64,000 nucleotides of DNA, taken from positions 124,001 to 188,000 of the forward strand of contig JANUWI010000006.1 of NCBI GenBank assembly GCA_025504975.1. Reading direction: 5' to 3'. This document shows, in pieces, positions 24,613-36,345 of the stretch (position 1 is the first letter of the stretch; the number at the start of each line of letters is the position of its first letter). A program made the translations under genes and the position numbers. This DNA comes from Plenodomus lindquistii (lineage: Eukaryota; Ascomycota; Dothideomycetes; Pleosporales; Leptosphaeriaceae). Below the pieces are notes generated by a model that saw only the letters and a list, made by a program, of their open reading frames with translations, searched no databases and was not told the DNA's origin.

Positions 24613-24867
24613 CCATCGCCAGGCACCACGCCCGCCCTCGAGTCCGGCCCTCACCACTCACCACGCCCCTACGCCCCTACGCCCCGTGTGCCCGCCCAGT
24701 CCGTCTGCCGTGCGAGCGCCGCAACCCCCCGCCATCGGTCGTCGCCATCTTGACGGGCGCGCAATCCGGGTTCGGCATGCACCGCGCGCATCAAGTGCGT
24801 CACAGCTGAGATAGCTGGCCTCTGCGACCTGTTCGCTCCCCCCCTCGTCCCTCGTCCCGCCCCCGCC

Positions 24868-27856
24868 ATGGACCAGCAGTGGACGGCCTACTCGGAAGCG
24901 CCAGGTGCGACCCGCCAGGCGCGGTACGCTCCACACGGCATGCCCTCGCCTCAACACGCCCAGCGCGACGCCAGCCTGCCCTCGCAGCTCAAGCAGGACC
25001 CATACGCCTCGCCCGCCGGCCCCTCGCGCCAGAGCTCAATGCCCTCTCAGTCGCCCCAGGCACCCTCGACCCGCGCCCCCGACTTCAACGACGGCGACGG
25101 CGACGTTGCCATGGAAGACGCAGACCCCTACAAGCCAAAGTACAACGCCCAGCGGCCCAACCACCAGCACCGCCAGTCGCAGCAGTTTCTACAGCAGGAA
25201 GAAAGCGCCGCCGCGCGGAGATACTCGCCCATGAATCTGTCGCCCACGTCACCCTACCCGGGCACGACGCAGCAGGGCGGCCACAACTACACCAGCTTCA
25301 CGCCCCAGGCCCAGGCACAGACGCACAGTAACCGTCAGAGCCCAACCCGGACGAACCCTTACATGTCGCCGCCCAACAGCTACTACTCTCCTCCATGTAC
25401 GTCAAGTCAAGCACGAGCCCCAGGCCCGGTCCTGCTCTTCGCGCTTGTATACTGATTAGCCTTGCCTGCAGCATCCCGGCCACACGCGCCACAGCTCCCG
25501 CCCATCCAGTCCAACATGAGCCCAGAGAGCTTCTATCCGCAGTCTGCGACGGCGCAACTCAACGCCGTCTACAACAGGGAAGCGCGCTCCCCGCGGACCT
25601 CAACCAACCCGAACCCGCCTCAGCTGCCCCTAATCGGGCGAGGGCCAGTCCCCAAGTTCGAAAAGTGTACCAATACTGCAGATCTGCAGCCAAAGATTAA
25701 CTCTCAGCCTCCATTCCGTCGCGCCAATCCAGAAGGTGGCTTCATCAGCGTAAGTTTGGCACCTTGTACGGACGGGAATAAGCTGACCATGTGATACCAG
25801 CCCCTGCAAGCACTTACCGCGCATCTTCCTATGACTTACAAACTCTGCAATGGCGGTTTCAACTACCAGTCCTCGCGCAATCCACGACGAGTCCTGACGA
25901 AGCCGAGCAAGGGCGTCAAGAACGACGGCTACGACAACGAGGACAGCGATTACATTCTCTATGTCAACGACATCCTGGGCTCGGAAGAATCGGGGCATAA
26001 GAACCGCTACTTGATCTTGGATGTACTGGGACAGGGCACCTTTGGACAGGTAGTGAAATGTCAAAATTTGAAGACACAAGAGGTGGTTGCGGTCAAAGTT
26101 ATCAAAAACCGGACGGCATACTTCAACCAGAGTATGATGGAGGTGTCTGTGCTCGATCTGGTAGGTACCCTGCTACTCTATACTTGTGTGATGCTGACAA
26201 GAACCAGTTGAACAAACAGATGGACAAGAACGACGACCATCATCTCTTGCGGCTGAAGGACACATTCATCCACAGACAGCATCTGTGTTTAGTGTTTGAG
26301 CTTCTCAGCGTCAATCTGTACGAGCTCATCAAACAAAATCAATTCCGCGGACTGTCGACTACGCTAGTACGCGTATTTGCACAGCAATTGATCAACGGAC
26401 TGGCATTGCTTGGTAAGGCCAAGCTTATACACTGTGATCTTAAACCTGAGAATATTCTGCTCAAGAAGTATGTCCAATCACATCTGTTGCGGCGCAATTA
26501 CTTACACACCTCAGCCTCGAAAGCCCAATCATCAAGATTATCGACTTCGGTTCCGCGTGCGACGAGCGACAGACGGTTTACACGTACATCCAATCGCGCT
26601 TCTATCGGTCGCCTGAGGTCTTGCTAGGCCTACCATACTCGGCCGCGATCGACATGTGGTCGTTGGGCTGCATTGTTGTCGAGTTGTTCCTCGGTCTACC
26701 TCTATTCCCTGGTTCGTCCGAATACAACCAGGTGTCGAGGATATCTGAGATGCTGGGTTTGCCGCCACACTGGATGTTGGAGATGGGCAAGCAATCTGGC
26801 GAATTCTACGAAAAGATACAAGACGAGTACGGTCGCAAACAGTACCGGTTGAAGTCGATGGAGCAGTACTCCCGAGAGCACGGCACCAAGGAGCAACCGA
26901 GCAAGAAGTACTTTTCGGCGACGACATTGCCCGACATCATCAAGAACTACCCCATGCCGCGGAAGAACATGAAGCCGAACGAGGTTGAGCGCGGTCAGTA
27001 TTATACACCATCTTCATTGAAGATATACTGACATTTCCTAGAATTAGGGAATCGAGCTGCATTCATCGATTTCGCGCAAGGTCTACTGAACCTCAATCCT
27101 CTGGAGCGGTGGACACCTGCGCAGGCTAAGCTACATCCTTTCATCACACAAGCAAAGTTCACCGGGCCCTTCGTACCGCCCATGACCTTGAAGTCGGGGT
27201 CAAGCCGGTCTCCCGCACCGGGGGTGCAAGAACAGCAAAGATACGAAGGTATGAGCAGACAACGTCAGCAACAGCAACAGCAACAGGTTGTCGCTGCACA
27301 GCAGGCGCAAGCGGCGCAGAACGCTGCGTATGCTAACATGCAGATGAACCAATACGCTGCTGCTCAGAGTCCGCACGGGCCGCAGAATCCATACAACAAC
27401 AACATGTATGCCCCGAACCACCAGGGTGCACCTCCTCCATATCCTGCTCAGCCTGGGCAGTATCCTCAGCAGCCGATGAACATGATGCAACCGCAACAAC
27501 CGCGGCAATACAACCAGCCTCAAAACCTGTATGCGCAGGCAACAACGCGGGCTGGGAGACAACGTGCCACCACAATGGATCAGCAACAATCTGCTGGCTC
27601 TGGGATTCCTCCGGCACTTCAGCGTGTCATGAGTCACCTTGACCCAAATGCGCCTGTCCGACTCCAACCATCTCCCGCTTATTACCCGCCACCACCGGAT
27701 GGCGCGCCTGAAAGTGCGGGCAGTGCACGAAGAAGGGGGTCACGGGCTGGTAATGGTCAGGGACAGAATGGAAGCAACCGCAATCAGAACTTTGTGCGCA
27801 ATCTCGAGGATCGAACACTGGAGGAAGGTTTCATGAGTCAAAACCATTGGCAGTGA
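24868..27856 (+). CDS. yak1: Dual-specificity protein kinase Yak1 (DYRK family)
   Basis: Six exons: 24868-25396, 25472-25749, 25801-26160, 26208-26467, 26515-26993 and 27042-27856, giving 906 residues in frame. Introns are 47-75 nt. The kinase domain covers about residues 338-670: glycine loop LGQGTFGQVV near 344, the VAVKVIK lysine, catalytic loop HCDLKPEN near 463, DFGSA near 484, and an activation loop with the YTY pair near 497 followed by SRFYRSPE. HCDLKPEN and YxY are hallmarks of DYRK/Yak1 kinases, which autophosphorylate the second tyrosine. The long N-terminus is Pro/Ser/Gln-rich. The C-terminus is Gln/Pro-rich with a run of seven Gln near 700. Yak1 slows growth and promotes stress responses downstream of PKA and TOR. 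The start codon sits in a near-ideal context (CCGCCATGG). Confidence 0.95.
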
Positions 27857-28725
27857 TTGTTATGGACTAGCGATTTTGTATTTTTTTTTTCTTCAAAATG
27901 GCGACTTTGGCGCAAATACCACAGTCTGAAAGCGGACGAGAGACGGTCTTCGCACACACACACACACAGACTACCATCAACATTGTCTTCTACGCTATGG
28001 ATAGGTGGAAGAATGGATACTAGTGCGATGCAATGTGTTCAGCTGGTAGGGCCGCTCGACGGAAGGTCTTAGCGTACTATCCGCCCTTCGCTAAGCCGTG
28101 GCGGTGTACAGTACATTTGATTCAACACAGCATGAGGCATACATGCTACCAATCAACACGACCTGATGGAATTCCAGGAAGTTTCAATGTTCGATAGAGG
28201 GGCAGGAAGTCACTGGTCATGGTCATGCAGGACGAATTTGCAGGGCACGTACTAGGAAATGCATCATGGACTGAGACTGGGCTGTGTGTGGGCTATGGTA
28301 AAGGCAAATTAAAATGGGGGAATGGGAGGGAGGTGGGAGGTGGGAGGTAGGAAGTGGGAGGTGGGAGAGGGCAGGTATGGGAGGCAAACTTGTGTACCTT
28401 TAGTGGTCATCTATGTGGTGAGTGATGGTCATGATTTGAACGAATGGCGTGGTTCTTTTTTACCTCGATGTGTACTCTAGAGAGTGACATGTGGCGTTGA
28501 ATGTGGTGAGTGCAGCACCTTAAGGTGTTAGGGGTGTGACTAGCGTGAGCGCTTCTGGGTTGGCGGGGCACACACAGTGGATGCCAAGCCAGGCCCAAAA
28601 TCCGTCGCGGAAAGTTGCAACATGGGGGGCAGCAAGTCTCAACCACCCACCGGCGCCGCCACACCCAACCAACAGGCACCCCACGACCCCTCCGGCAAGC
28701 CTTATTACTCTCGAGACCTGCAACC
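27857..28725. other. Intergenic region between YAK1 and eIF3c
   Basis: Contains the YAK1 3' region with a T-run and a short CA repeat, then a purine-rich minisatellite at 28315-28383. The eIF3c leader follows. No gene is seen. Confidence 0.5.
28315..28383. repeat. G-rich purine tract (GGGAGGT-like units)
   Basis: Nearly all purine, with repeated GGGAGGT/GGGAGG units and many runs of three G. It could form a G-quadruplex or triplex on the plus strand (inference). It lies about 340 bp upstream of the eIF3c start. Confidence 0.7.
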
Positions 28726-31464
28726 ATGGCGTCCCGCTTCTTTGCCGCCAGCGACAGCTCCTCGGACGAGTCCAGCGAGGAGGAGCTCTACTCCAACGAC
28801 GAGGAGTCTGAGCAGGAGGACTCGGACAAGGACTCGGACGACGACGACGACTCGGATTCGGATTCGTCGTCGGGGTCGGAGACGGGAGGCGCCAACCGCT
28901 TTTTGAAGGATGCGGACAGCGAGAGCGAGAGCGACGACGAGGATGTGGGCAAGGTGCTCAAGAGCGCAAAGGACAAGCGCTTCGATGAGCTCGAGGCCAT
29001 GATACGGCAGATTGAGAATGCGCAGAAGATTAATGACTGGGCCGTCATTTCAGACCGTACGTGTGTTTTGTTGGATCATGTATACAACACCCCAAGACAC
29101 GACTAACACGCGCAATCCACAGTCTTCGACAAGCTCAACCGCCAGGTGCCTGCCCTCATCAAGCAAAACGATGGCAAGATTCCCAAACTCTACGTGCAAG
29201 CCATTGCCGACCTCGAGACCATTGTCCTCGAGACGCACGAGAAGCAAAAGGTCACGCCCAAGAAGATGAACGCCATCAATACCCGTGGCTTCAACGCCGT
29301 CCGCCAAAAGGTCAAGAAGCACAACCGCGAGTTCCAGCGCGACATCGACGCCTACAGGGAGAACAAGGACGACTACATGAAGGAGGTTGAGGAGGTCGAG
29401 GTTGCCCCCAAGGAAAAGAAGAAGAAGAACAAGATTCCCCAGCTTGGCACCGAGGTCGTCGACGAGGCCACCGAGGATGGCTTCATCACAGTCGGCGCCG
29501 GTGGCAAGGCTGTTCTCTACACTGCAGAGGGCATCCTCAAGCACTTGCGGTCCATTGTTGAGCAGCGTGGACGCAAGAATGCCGATAAGCTCGAGCACAT
29601 TCGCACACTGGAGAAGCTCTTCGATGTCTCGGTCACCGACTACCAGCGTATTCGTGTTCTTTTGACGCTCATCTCGACCCGCTTTGACTTGACCTCTGGT
29701 ACTGCTAGCCACATGAACCAGGAGCAGTGGAAGCTGTGAGTCTCATCCTACGAATGACTATAGACGAAGTCATGCTGATAACTGCACAGCGCCGACCAAG
29801 AACTCGGCAAGCTCCTCCAGATCCTCGAGGACAGCGACGAGATCGTCGTCATCGAGAACGCCGAGGAGTGGGAAGACGACGAGAAGCTGCCTACCATCAC
29901 ACCTGGCGAGATCTTCCGCGTCCCCGGAAGCGTCGTGTCTTTCATCGAGAGACTTGACGATGAGCTCACCCGCTCGCTACAACACATCGACCCACACACA
30001 GCCGAGTATGTTGAGCGACTAACAGACGAGGCCCTGCTGTACGCCCAGCTCGTCCGTACCCTCGTCTACGTTGAGAGCCTCAAGAAGAACACGAGCCTGG
30101 AGCTGCCGCAAGAACCTCTGAACCGCATTGTCATGCGGAGACTGGAGCACGTCTACTTCAAGGTATGTGACATGTCTTATACATTGCCGGAATTTTACTA
30201 ACTCTCACAGCCCTCGCAAGTCATCACCATCCTCGAGAGCAACGTGTGGAAGACCATCCCTGAAACCCTTGACTCCGAAATCACCCCCCGTGCCATCTCA
30301 AACGACACCGCTTCCCTCGTCCAGACTCTCTGCACATATCTCTTCCAGAACAGCGAAGGCATCATTCGTGCCCGCGCGATGCTCTGCCAGATTTACTTCC
30401 TGTCGCTGCACGACCAGTACTACAAGGCTCGTGACATGATGCTCATGTCTCACTTGCAAGAGACCATCAGCAACTTTGACGTCAACACCCAGATTCTCTT
30501 CAACCGCGCTCTCGTACAAGTCGGTCTCTGCGCTTTCCGCGCTGGCCTCGTCTACGAAGCCCAGACCTCACTACAGGAGATTTGTGGTAGCAACAGGCAG
30601 AAGGAGCTGCTCGCACAGGGACTGCAGATGCAGCGCTACTCACAAATCTCGCCCGAGCAGGAGCGTCTTGAGCGTCAGCGACAACTGCCGTTCCACATGC
30701 ACATCAACCTCGAACTCCTCGAGTGCGTCTACCTGACGTGCTCCATGTTGCTCGAGATTCCTCTGCTCGCCCAACTCGGTTCATCGCCCGACCTCAGGAA
30801 GCGCGTCATCAGCAAGACGTACCGCCGCCTGTTGGAGTACCACGAGCGCCAGATCTTCACCGGCCCGCCCGAGAACACGCGTGACCACGTCATGCAAGCC
30901 TCCAAGGCGTTGTCCGCGGGTGAATGGAAGAAAGCAGCCGAATTCATCAACGGCATCAAAATCTGGGAACTCATGGCCAACGCCGAGCAAATTAAGGACA
31001 TGTTGTCGGCGCAGATTCAAGAAGAAGGCCTGCGCACCTACCTCTTCACGTACGCGCCCTTTTACGATACCCTGTCCATTGAGACGCTCGCCGGCATGTT
31101 TGAAATCTCCGAACGCAAAGTCTCTGCCGTAGTGTCCAAGATGATTTCGCACGAGGAACTTGCCGCGGCCCTAGACCAGGTCAACAGCGCAATCATCTTC
31201 CGCAAGGGCGTCGAGTTGAGCAGGTTGCAGACGCTTGCGCTTAGCTTGTCGGATAAAGCGAGCGGGCTCATCGAGAGTAATGAGAAGACGCTTGAGCAGC
31301 GGACGCAGGGTACTGCTAATGCGTTTGAGAGGCAGGGTGGACGCGGTGGACGTGGTGGACGGGGAGGCGGTCGTGGTGGTGGTGGAAGGGGAGGTGGTGG
31401 ACCGAGGGGTGGACGGAATCAGCAGTTTACGGGGGGTGCGTTGGGGAGGGCTATTCAGGCTTAA
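28726..31464 (+). CDS. nip1: Translation initiation factor eIF3 subunit c (Nip1)
   Basis: Four exons: 28726-29056, 29123-29735, 29790-30162 and 30211-31464, giving 856 residues. I chose the ATG at 28726 (context CAACCATGG), which gives the family start MASRFFAASDSS; a codon 111 bases upstream in the same frame is not conserved in character. Order: a Ser/Asp/Glu-rich acidic N-terminus (residues 8-75) that contacts eIF1 and eIF5 in the family, the conserved eIF3c N-terminal region (about 90-600), a PCI/winged-helix region (about 640-760) and a C-terminal RGG-rich tail (about 810-840). eIF3c is a core subunit scaffolding the 43S pre-initiation complex in the cytoplasm. Length matches fungal orthologues. 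Introns have clear ACTAAC branch sites. Confidence 0.96.
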
Positions 31465-32915
31465 GTCTTACCTTGCCGTCTACTTTACAAGTACAAGTCT
31501 GAGGTTGAGGTTTTTTGTGTGTGGGGTGGTCCAAGTGCATGGATGGGTAAGTGTCATGAAGACATGGCTTGTCGTGGATGGTCGAATAGAAAGTACGAGT
31601 TGAGTCTGAATTACATACAGACTATGAAGTTAAAACTATGATCACGGCTTCTTCTTTTTTTCCACAAAAAGTGGTCGGTCAGATGTAGGCCACATGCTCA
31701 ATGCGAAATTAGATTTTTCCTCCTTCCTGCTGAAGTTCATTTATATGGCTTAGTGAATGTCATGGCATGGCATGCTTGACGTTCGTTAACATGATGTGTG
31801 ATATAAATCACTCATACTATGTGACTGTGTTAAGGAAAGATGAATGTGGGAATGTAGAATGAGGAAGAAAAGTTCGAGACTTGTGATGATTTGAAAATCG
31901 CGAGTATACAGGTAATGCATTTGAGCTAGATAACGTGTTATATCATGTGGACTTTTTTCTGGGTGTGAAGGTTCGAGGAGAAATGTCTTTGTGTGGTAGA
32001 AGAAGGGAGGGAGGAAGGGATCTAGATCAAAAGGCCCATCCTATCTACGAAGAGTAAGTGAGAATTGTAGTCTTGAAGTAGGCAAGTCCCATTCAATTTT
32101 TCATAGATTAGCACAACTGTTTTCTCCTTGTCCTGTCCTGTTTTAATAATTGCTAGCTTAATAATGTATATATATATATATAGACGTTATAACTAGGTAA
32201 GTAGGTAGGTAGGTAGATAGGTAGGTAAAGGAAATCCTGCTTGTTTTTTAAACTAGATTCTTGTTCTTGTTAGTAGTAAGTATTAAATTCTCGTTGTGTG
32301 TTATGCAAAGTGTTACTCAAGCGCAGACAGAGTAGAGTACTAGTGTCATGTTAAGCAGGGAATCTAGAAATTCAGTTGGTACAGCGATGTCGGTTTGGAT
32401 GGAGAGAGTAGTGGAGGTGGGCTGGCAAAGCTGAACTCAGCCACTGCTTCGCCTGGGAGAGCTTTGTAGTAGTTTGATGAAGACGTGATTCAGTGAGATG
32501 TCGAGGCTCAGGCGCTAGAACGGATAATTGTAGGCTGTAGAGTCCTTTTGGTTGGTTTGTGTCCTGGACTTCAGTCGAATTCTGAGCGATGGGCGGACGA
32601 TTTTAACAGTAGCAGCGAATGCGATAACAAGCCTGAGAAGACCTTGTGAGTGGGCGCCACAGATAACTCCGAAACCTCACTCTCATCTTCGAATCCCAGT
32701 TATCTGCTTCTGCTTTTCATCGTCATTGCGACTTGGTCTCTGGTGCAAAGGCTTAGCCGCGAACGAGGTCTTCGAGATGTTCCAATGTACTTACGATTTT
32801 CACGGACATTTCGCCGCTTACAAGTATCCAAGCGAGTTGGCTGGTATGCAACTGTGCGGATCCATCTTCGATTCTCAGCCTTGCACGTGGGGGGGCGACA
32901 GCACTTCACAAAGCC
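31465..32915. other. AT-rich intergenic region after eIF3c
   Basis: Holds the eIF3c 3' region, a (TA)8 microsatellite at 32167-32182 and a GTAG tetranucleotide array at 32195-32227. Fragments near 32750-32880 may be the worn N-terminus of the pseudogene that follows, but I cannot align them with certainty. Confidence 0.5.
32167..32227. repeat. Compound microsatellite: (TA)8 and (GTAG)n
   Basis: A perfect (TA)8 at 32167-32182 is followed after a short gap by imperfect GTAG units at 32195-32227. Confidence 0.9.
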
Positions 32916-34461
32916 TTGCTGGGGCGACTCAACTCAACAGATATCATCCGAACCCTAGTCTTCCACTGCCCACGTCTTTACAAGCGCGCCCGCTATTCTG
33001 CACTATTGTTTCCTTTGGGCAAAATACACATCATGTCTCACAACGACATGTGCCCAATCAAAGTCTTTGGTTCCCGGAATAACGGCGACTGTTCACTGTT
33101 GTGCCGCAAGGCTGAGTGGTAGAACATCCTCATCTTCTTCCTCAGAAACTACGTCGCACATGTCGCCACTGTTGCTGTACCGCCAGGCAAGAGCCTTGCC
33201 TTCTAGGTTTTCTACTTGATCTCTGCTTTGATTCTCCTATTGACGGGCTTTGGACTTGGAATCGACGCGATTAGAAGTAGAGCTGTATTTGCTGGGACGT
33301 CTTTGCAAATGGCCGCTCGTGCTGGCGCGCTTTGGACACTTATTCCAAGGGAAGCACCTAGTGTTGAGCGAGAGCTAGAGGATGTGTCCATGTCCGCACG
33401 AAATAGCAACACAGAACGGGCTATCAACAACATGTCCTAGTCTGGGGAGTTGGCGAATGGAAATGCTTCGCTGGATCGGGGAATCGGGGGATCTAGTTTG
33501 CACGAACAGGACGGTATTGCTTCCGAGTCGAGAGATCGTGTAGTCCCCGGGGTTCATACGAGTATTCCAATACATGGGGAGACAGGACCGCGTCTGGAAA
33601 GACTCTGACTGACGCCGCAAGTCCACGGCGAATTCATACCACCTGCGGGCTACATACTCGCCGCCCTGCCCTCGGGAGCCGAATTCGAAAGCGATACAAC
33701 CGACAGTCGCAAGCGGTGGTGGCACCGACCCTATAAAGAGAGACGGGGCCCCGAAACGCCTCGCATAGAGGTCGCATGCAATAACAACTTCATCAAGATA
33801 TTGGTCTCCATTTCACAGCTTCTGTTCAGTATAGTAACACTGTATAGAACACGGGGCAACGAAATCGACAGATATGGATATGCCGCGTTCGGATTGACAG
33901 TCACACCCTACGCGTGCACGTCGCTCGTCAATCTTCTGGGAACTTTGATACGCCCGTTACCCTTCCATATACATTACAGGGTCCAAGTGGCTGGATGACG
34001 CAAAGGCAGCGCGCAAGGTTTAGCTTGGAATATCAACAATTGGAAAGCTGACGGATGCTTTCGCCGAAGACACATGGAAACAACACCACAGTAGAGGTGA
34101 GCTCAAATTCACAGGTGCTACATTTCTCAGTCTCAGCATACTACCTATCGTTATTGGGGTGTTGTCAAAGTTTTCAGCTGGTGAAAGTACTCCCGCTCAA
34201 AGGGCTTGGACTATGAGCTGGCTGGTTTCAGGCGCCTGGTTCGATCTCCCATTCTGGACCTGTTCGTTTGTGAAAAGGGGACCCGAGCCGTCGTGCCTTT
34301 CCGATGTTTTAGGCTTCCTGATACCTGCAGTTTTGTATAGTACGTCTGCTTGGGGCGGCTTTGTCGTCGTCGCTCAAATGATCAAGGAACAGGGAGTTTG
34401 TGTCAAGATTCCCCGGGAGTGGGTGGGGATATCAGGTAGGTATATCGAGGCCCGCAGATGA
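32916..34461 (+). pseudogene. Decayed fungal multipass membrane protein gene
   Basis: One frame (codons starting at 32916, 32919 and so on) stays readable to 33998 but is broken by TAG at 33120, 33204 and 33438 and TGA at 33606 and 33996. Each of these stops can arise by one C-to-T change from CAG or CGA. The pieces read as one protein: a segment with NYVAHVATV, a hydrophobic helix, an ARAGAL segment, a Pro/Glu-rich loop and a second hydrophobic part with DRYGYAAFGLTV. A membrane-rich tail (about 34110-34461) is in another frame, so there is also a frameshift. I know such segments from lineage-expanded fungal membrane proteins of unknown function. The N-terminus is unclear. Introns cannot explain all the stops. 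Confidence 0.6.
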
Positions 34462-34968
34462 GCTTACTCTCGTTGACTTTCCCAAACCTTCAAACTCTTT
34501 GTATCGAATGTGGTAAAGTGTAGCCACAGCTTCGCAGAATGAGATAGAATGTGTAGTTGCTCGTAATTCACGTCATTCTCCCTTCCGCGCTATTGCTGTA
34601 CAAGAGACGGTGGACTTGACGGTTCGTTGTAGTCTACTCGGACCAAAGGATGCGATTAGGAGAAGAACCGCCTTCGGAACTGGTGAATGTCAACTACTTT
34701 ATACTCAAAGTAGGACAGTCACAAAAGCAGTGATGAGGTTTAGTAAAACGGCCATCATATTTATTAAAAAGCTATAGTAAAGTGGTATCTCTGACCGTCA
34801 AAAACGCCTCGCTGTCATTGTGGTTATTGTAGATGCACAACTTGCATCCCCAGTGAACGCCTCGCTTTCGTCTCCATGCACAGTCCAAGCGAACCGTGCA
34901 TCCTCATTACACACCAGTAACTTTACGCAGTCATTTTCAACCGAGCAAGCAGTCCGACAGGAACAGAT
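34462..34968. other. Intergenic region, no gene seen
   Basis: AT-rich in its middle part. It probably contains the 3' region of the PAP2-type gene on the minus strand. Nothing else is supported. Confidence 0.5.
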
Positions 34969-36345
34969 CTAAACCATCTGCTCACCATACTGCCCACTAT
35001 GCCTCCCTCCAGCATGTCTCTCCGCTCCAATCGGCTTCCTCTGCACACCATTTCCTGCACTACTGAAAGCCGGGTCCTCATGTCCATGACGATGGCCATG
35101 GCTGCTCCCATGAACGGCCGCAGACCCACCAGCAGGCCCATCAGGATGTATTTGCGGTGCCATAGTTCCCCTCGGCCTATCCGCAGCATCGAACGGCGCA
35201 CCGCCCCAGCTGCTACCCTCGTGGGTTCCCCAGCCAGCCTTGCGCGTGAAGATAGCGTCGTGGAAGCCGTCGAAGGAGCTGGGTCCTGCGCCGTAGACGA
35301 AAGGTGCATGGCGAAGGAGAGGAATGTGGTTGAATCGAAAGTCCCAGACTGAGGCGTAAACCATGCGGTAAGAGGAGAAGGCCATTATTGTGCCGATTAC
35401 TGCGCCGGCGAAGATGTCGTACCAGCTGGTGGGGTTGTTAGTGGGTGTCTGAAGGCGGGGTGGTGAATGAGGAGAGACTTACTTGTGGTAGTTGTCAATG
35501 GTAAGGGCACCGCCGATCAAGCAGGCACCGAGAAGGGGAGCGTAGATGGAAATGAGCTTCCACATGGCAGGGTGGTAATTGGAGAAGACCTTCAACTTGG
35601 CGTTAAGGTAAAGGTACAAGAAGACGAAGCCAGCGAACGCAGCAGTGGTGTGACCAGATGGCATAGACTCGAGGGAGTCGTTAATCTCGTTGCGGTCACC
35701 GGTACAGATGCTGCGGTCAAACATGATTTGCTTGTAGCCGTTGGCGACATTGCCTCCGAATGCACCACCATCCTCGATACCGTTGTCGTTGCCACCGACA
35801 ACACTGAGCATGTTGGGAGGGATAACCGGTTTGCAGACAGCGAGAAAGTGAGGGCGCAGACCACCAATGAGCCACTTGATGAAGACCTGGAAGACGGCTG
35901 CGGCAATGAGCGAGTACAAAAGACCGATGGTAGCATTATTGACGTCCCAGAAGCTGCGAGCGCGGATCTGCACGATCAGAAATACGGCGAAGGGAATGAA
36001 GAAGGCCATGAGGGCAGCAGCCCAGATGGGAACGATCTCGTTGCGGAGAGGGTAGGCAAACTCTGGGTACACAATCTCGCCGTCCTGGAAAACAACGGGA
36101 AAGCTACGGCTTGGTGCCGGGTCAGCCATGTAGACACCGAGGCCCACGGCGCCCATAGCGGCCATGGTGACAATGTCGAGGATGGTAGCTTTGAGCCATT
36201 GACCAAATGAGGGTCTGCTGTTGTAGGAAGATGATGCATGGGGTGCGTGCCTGGGAGTTTGCTTCTTCTCGTGGTGGTGAGTGCCCGTGGCTGTGGTAGT
36301 ATCAGCCGCGACAGGCGTCGTGTTGCGCTTGTTGAAGAGACCCAT
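34969..36345 (-). CDS. PAP2-family lipid phosphatase (integral membrane)
   Basis: Two exons on the minus strand: 36345-35483 and 35425-34969, with a 57-nt intron; 439 residues. The ATG at 36345 (AACATGG) is preferred over an in-frame upstream ATG at 36465. Several hydrophobic helices surround the phosphatase motifs: KWLIGGLRP matches KxxxxxxRP, and ESMPSGHTT contains PSGH. The third motif is split by the intron and reads ALTIDNYHNWYD, keeping the catalytic His and the Asp four residues on, but with Ala-Leu in place of the usual Ser-Arg. Members dephosphorylate phosphatidic acid, diacylglycerol pyrophosphate or related lipids at internal membranes. I recall fungal relatives with the same ALTID form, so this looks like a subfamily trait. 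The C-terminus is hydrophilic and Gly/His-rich. Confidence 0.85.

Larger units (their letters stand above)
23660..24867. other. Intergenic region between sidA and YAK1 with simple repeats
   Basis: No gene is supported. The right half is GC-rich and holds three short tandem arrays, annotated separately. It probably includes the YAK1 promoter and 5' leader. Long open frames here follow the repeat composition and lack homology I can see. Confidence 0.55.

Noticed and set aside
24214..24753. Long open frames on both strands before YAK1
   Set aside because: They follow GC-rich tandem repeats and have low-complexity products with no domain.
28577..28906. Open frame overlapping the eIF3c start in another frame
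   Set aside because: Its second half is a frame shadow of the acidic eIF3c N-terminus. At most it could act as an overlapping upstream frame.
29050..29712. 220-codon minus-strand open frame rich in Leu and Val
   Set aside because: Mirror of the acidic and Lys-rich eIF3c coding sequence.
35467..36210. 247-codon plus-strand open frame
   Set aside because: Antisense to the PAP2-type gene with its PSGH and KxxxxxxRP motifs.
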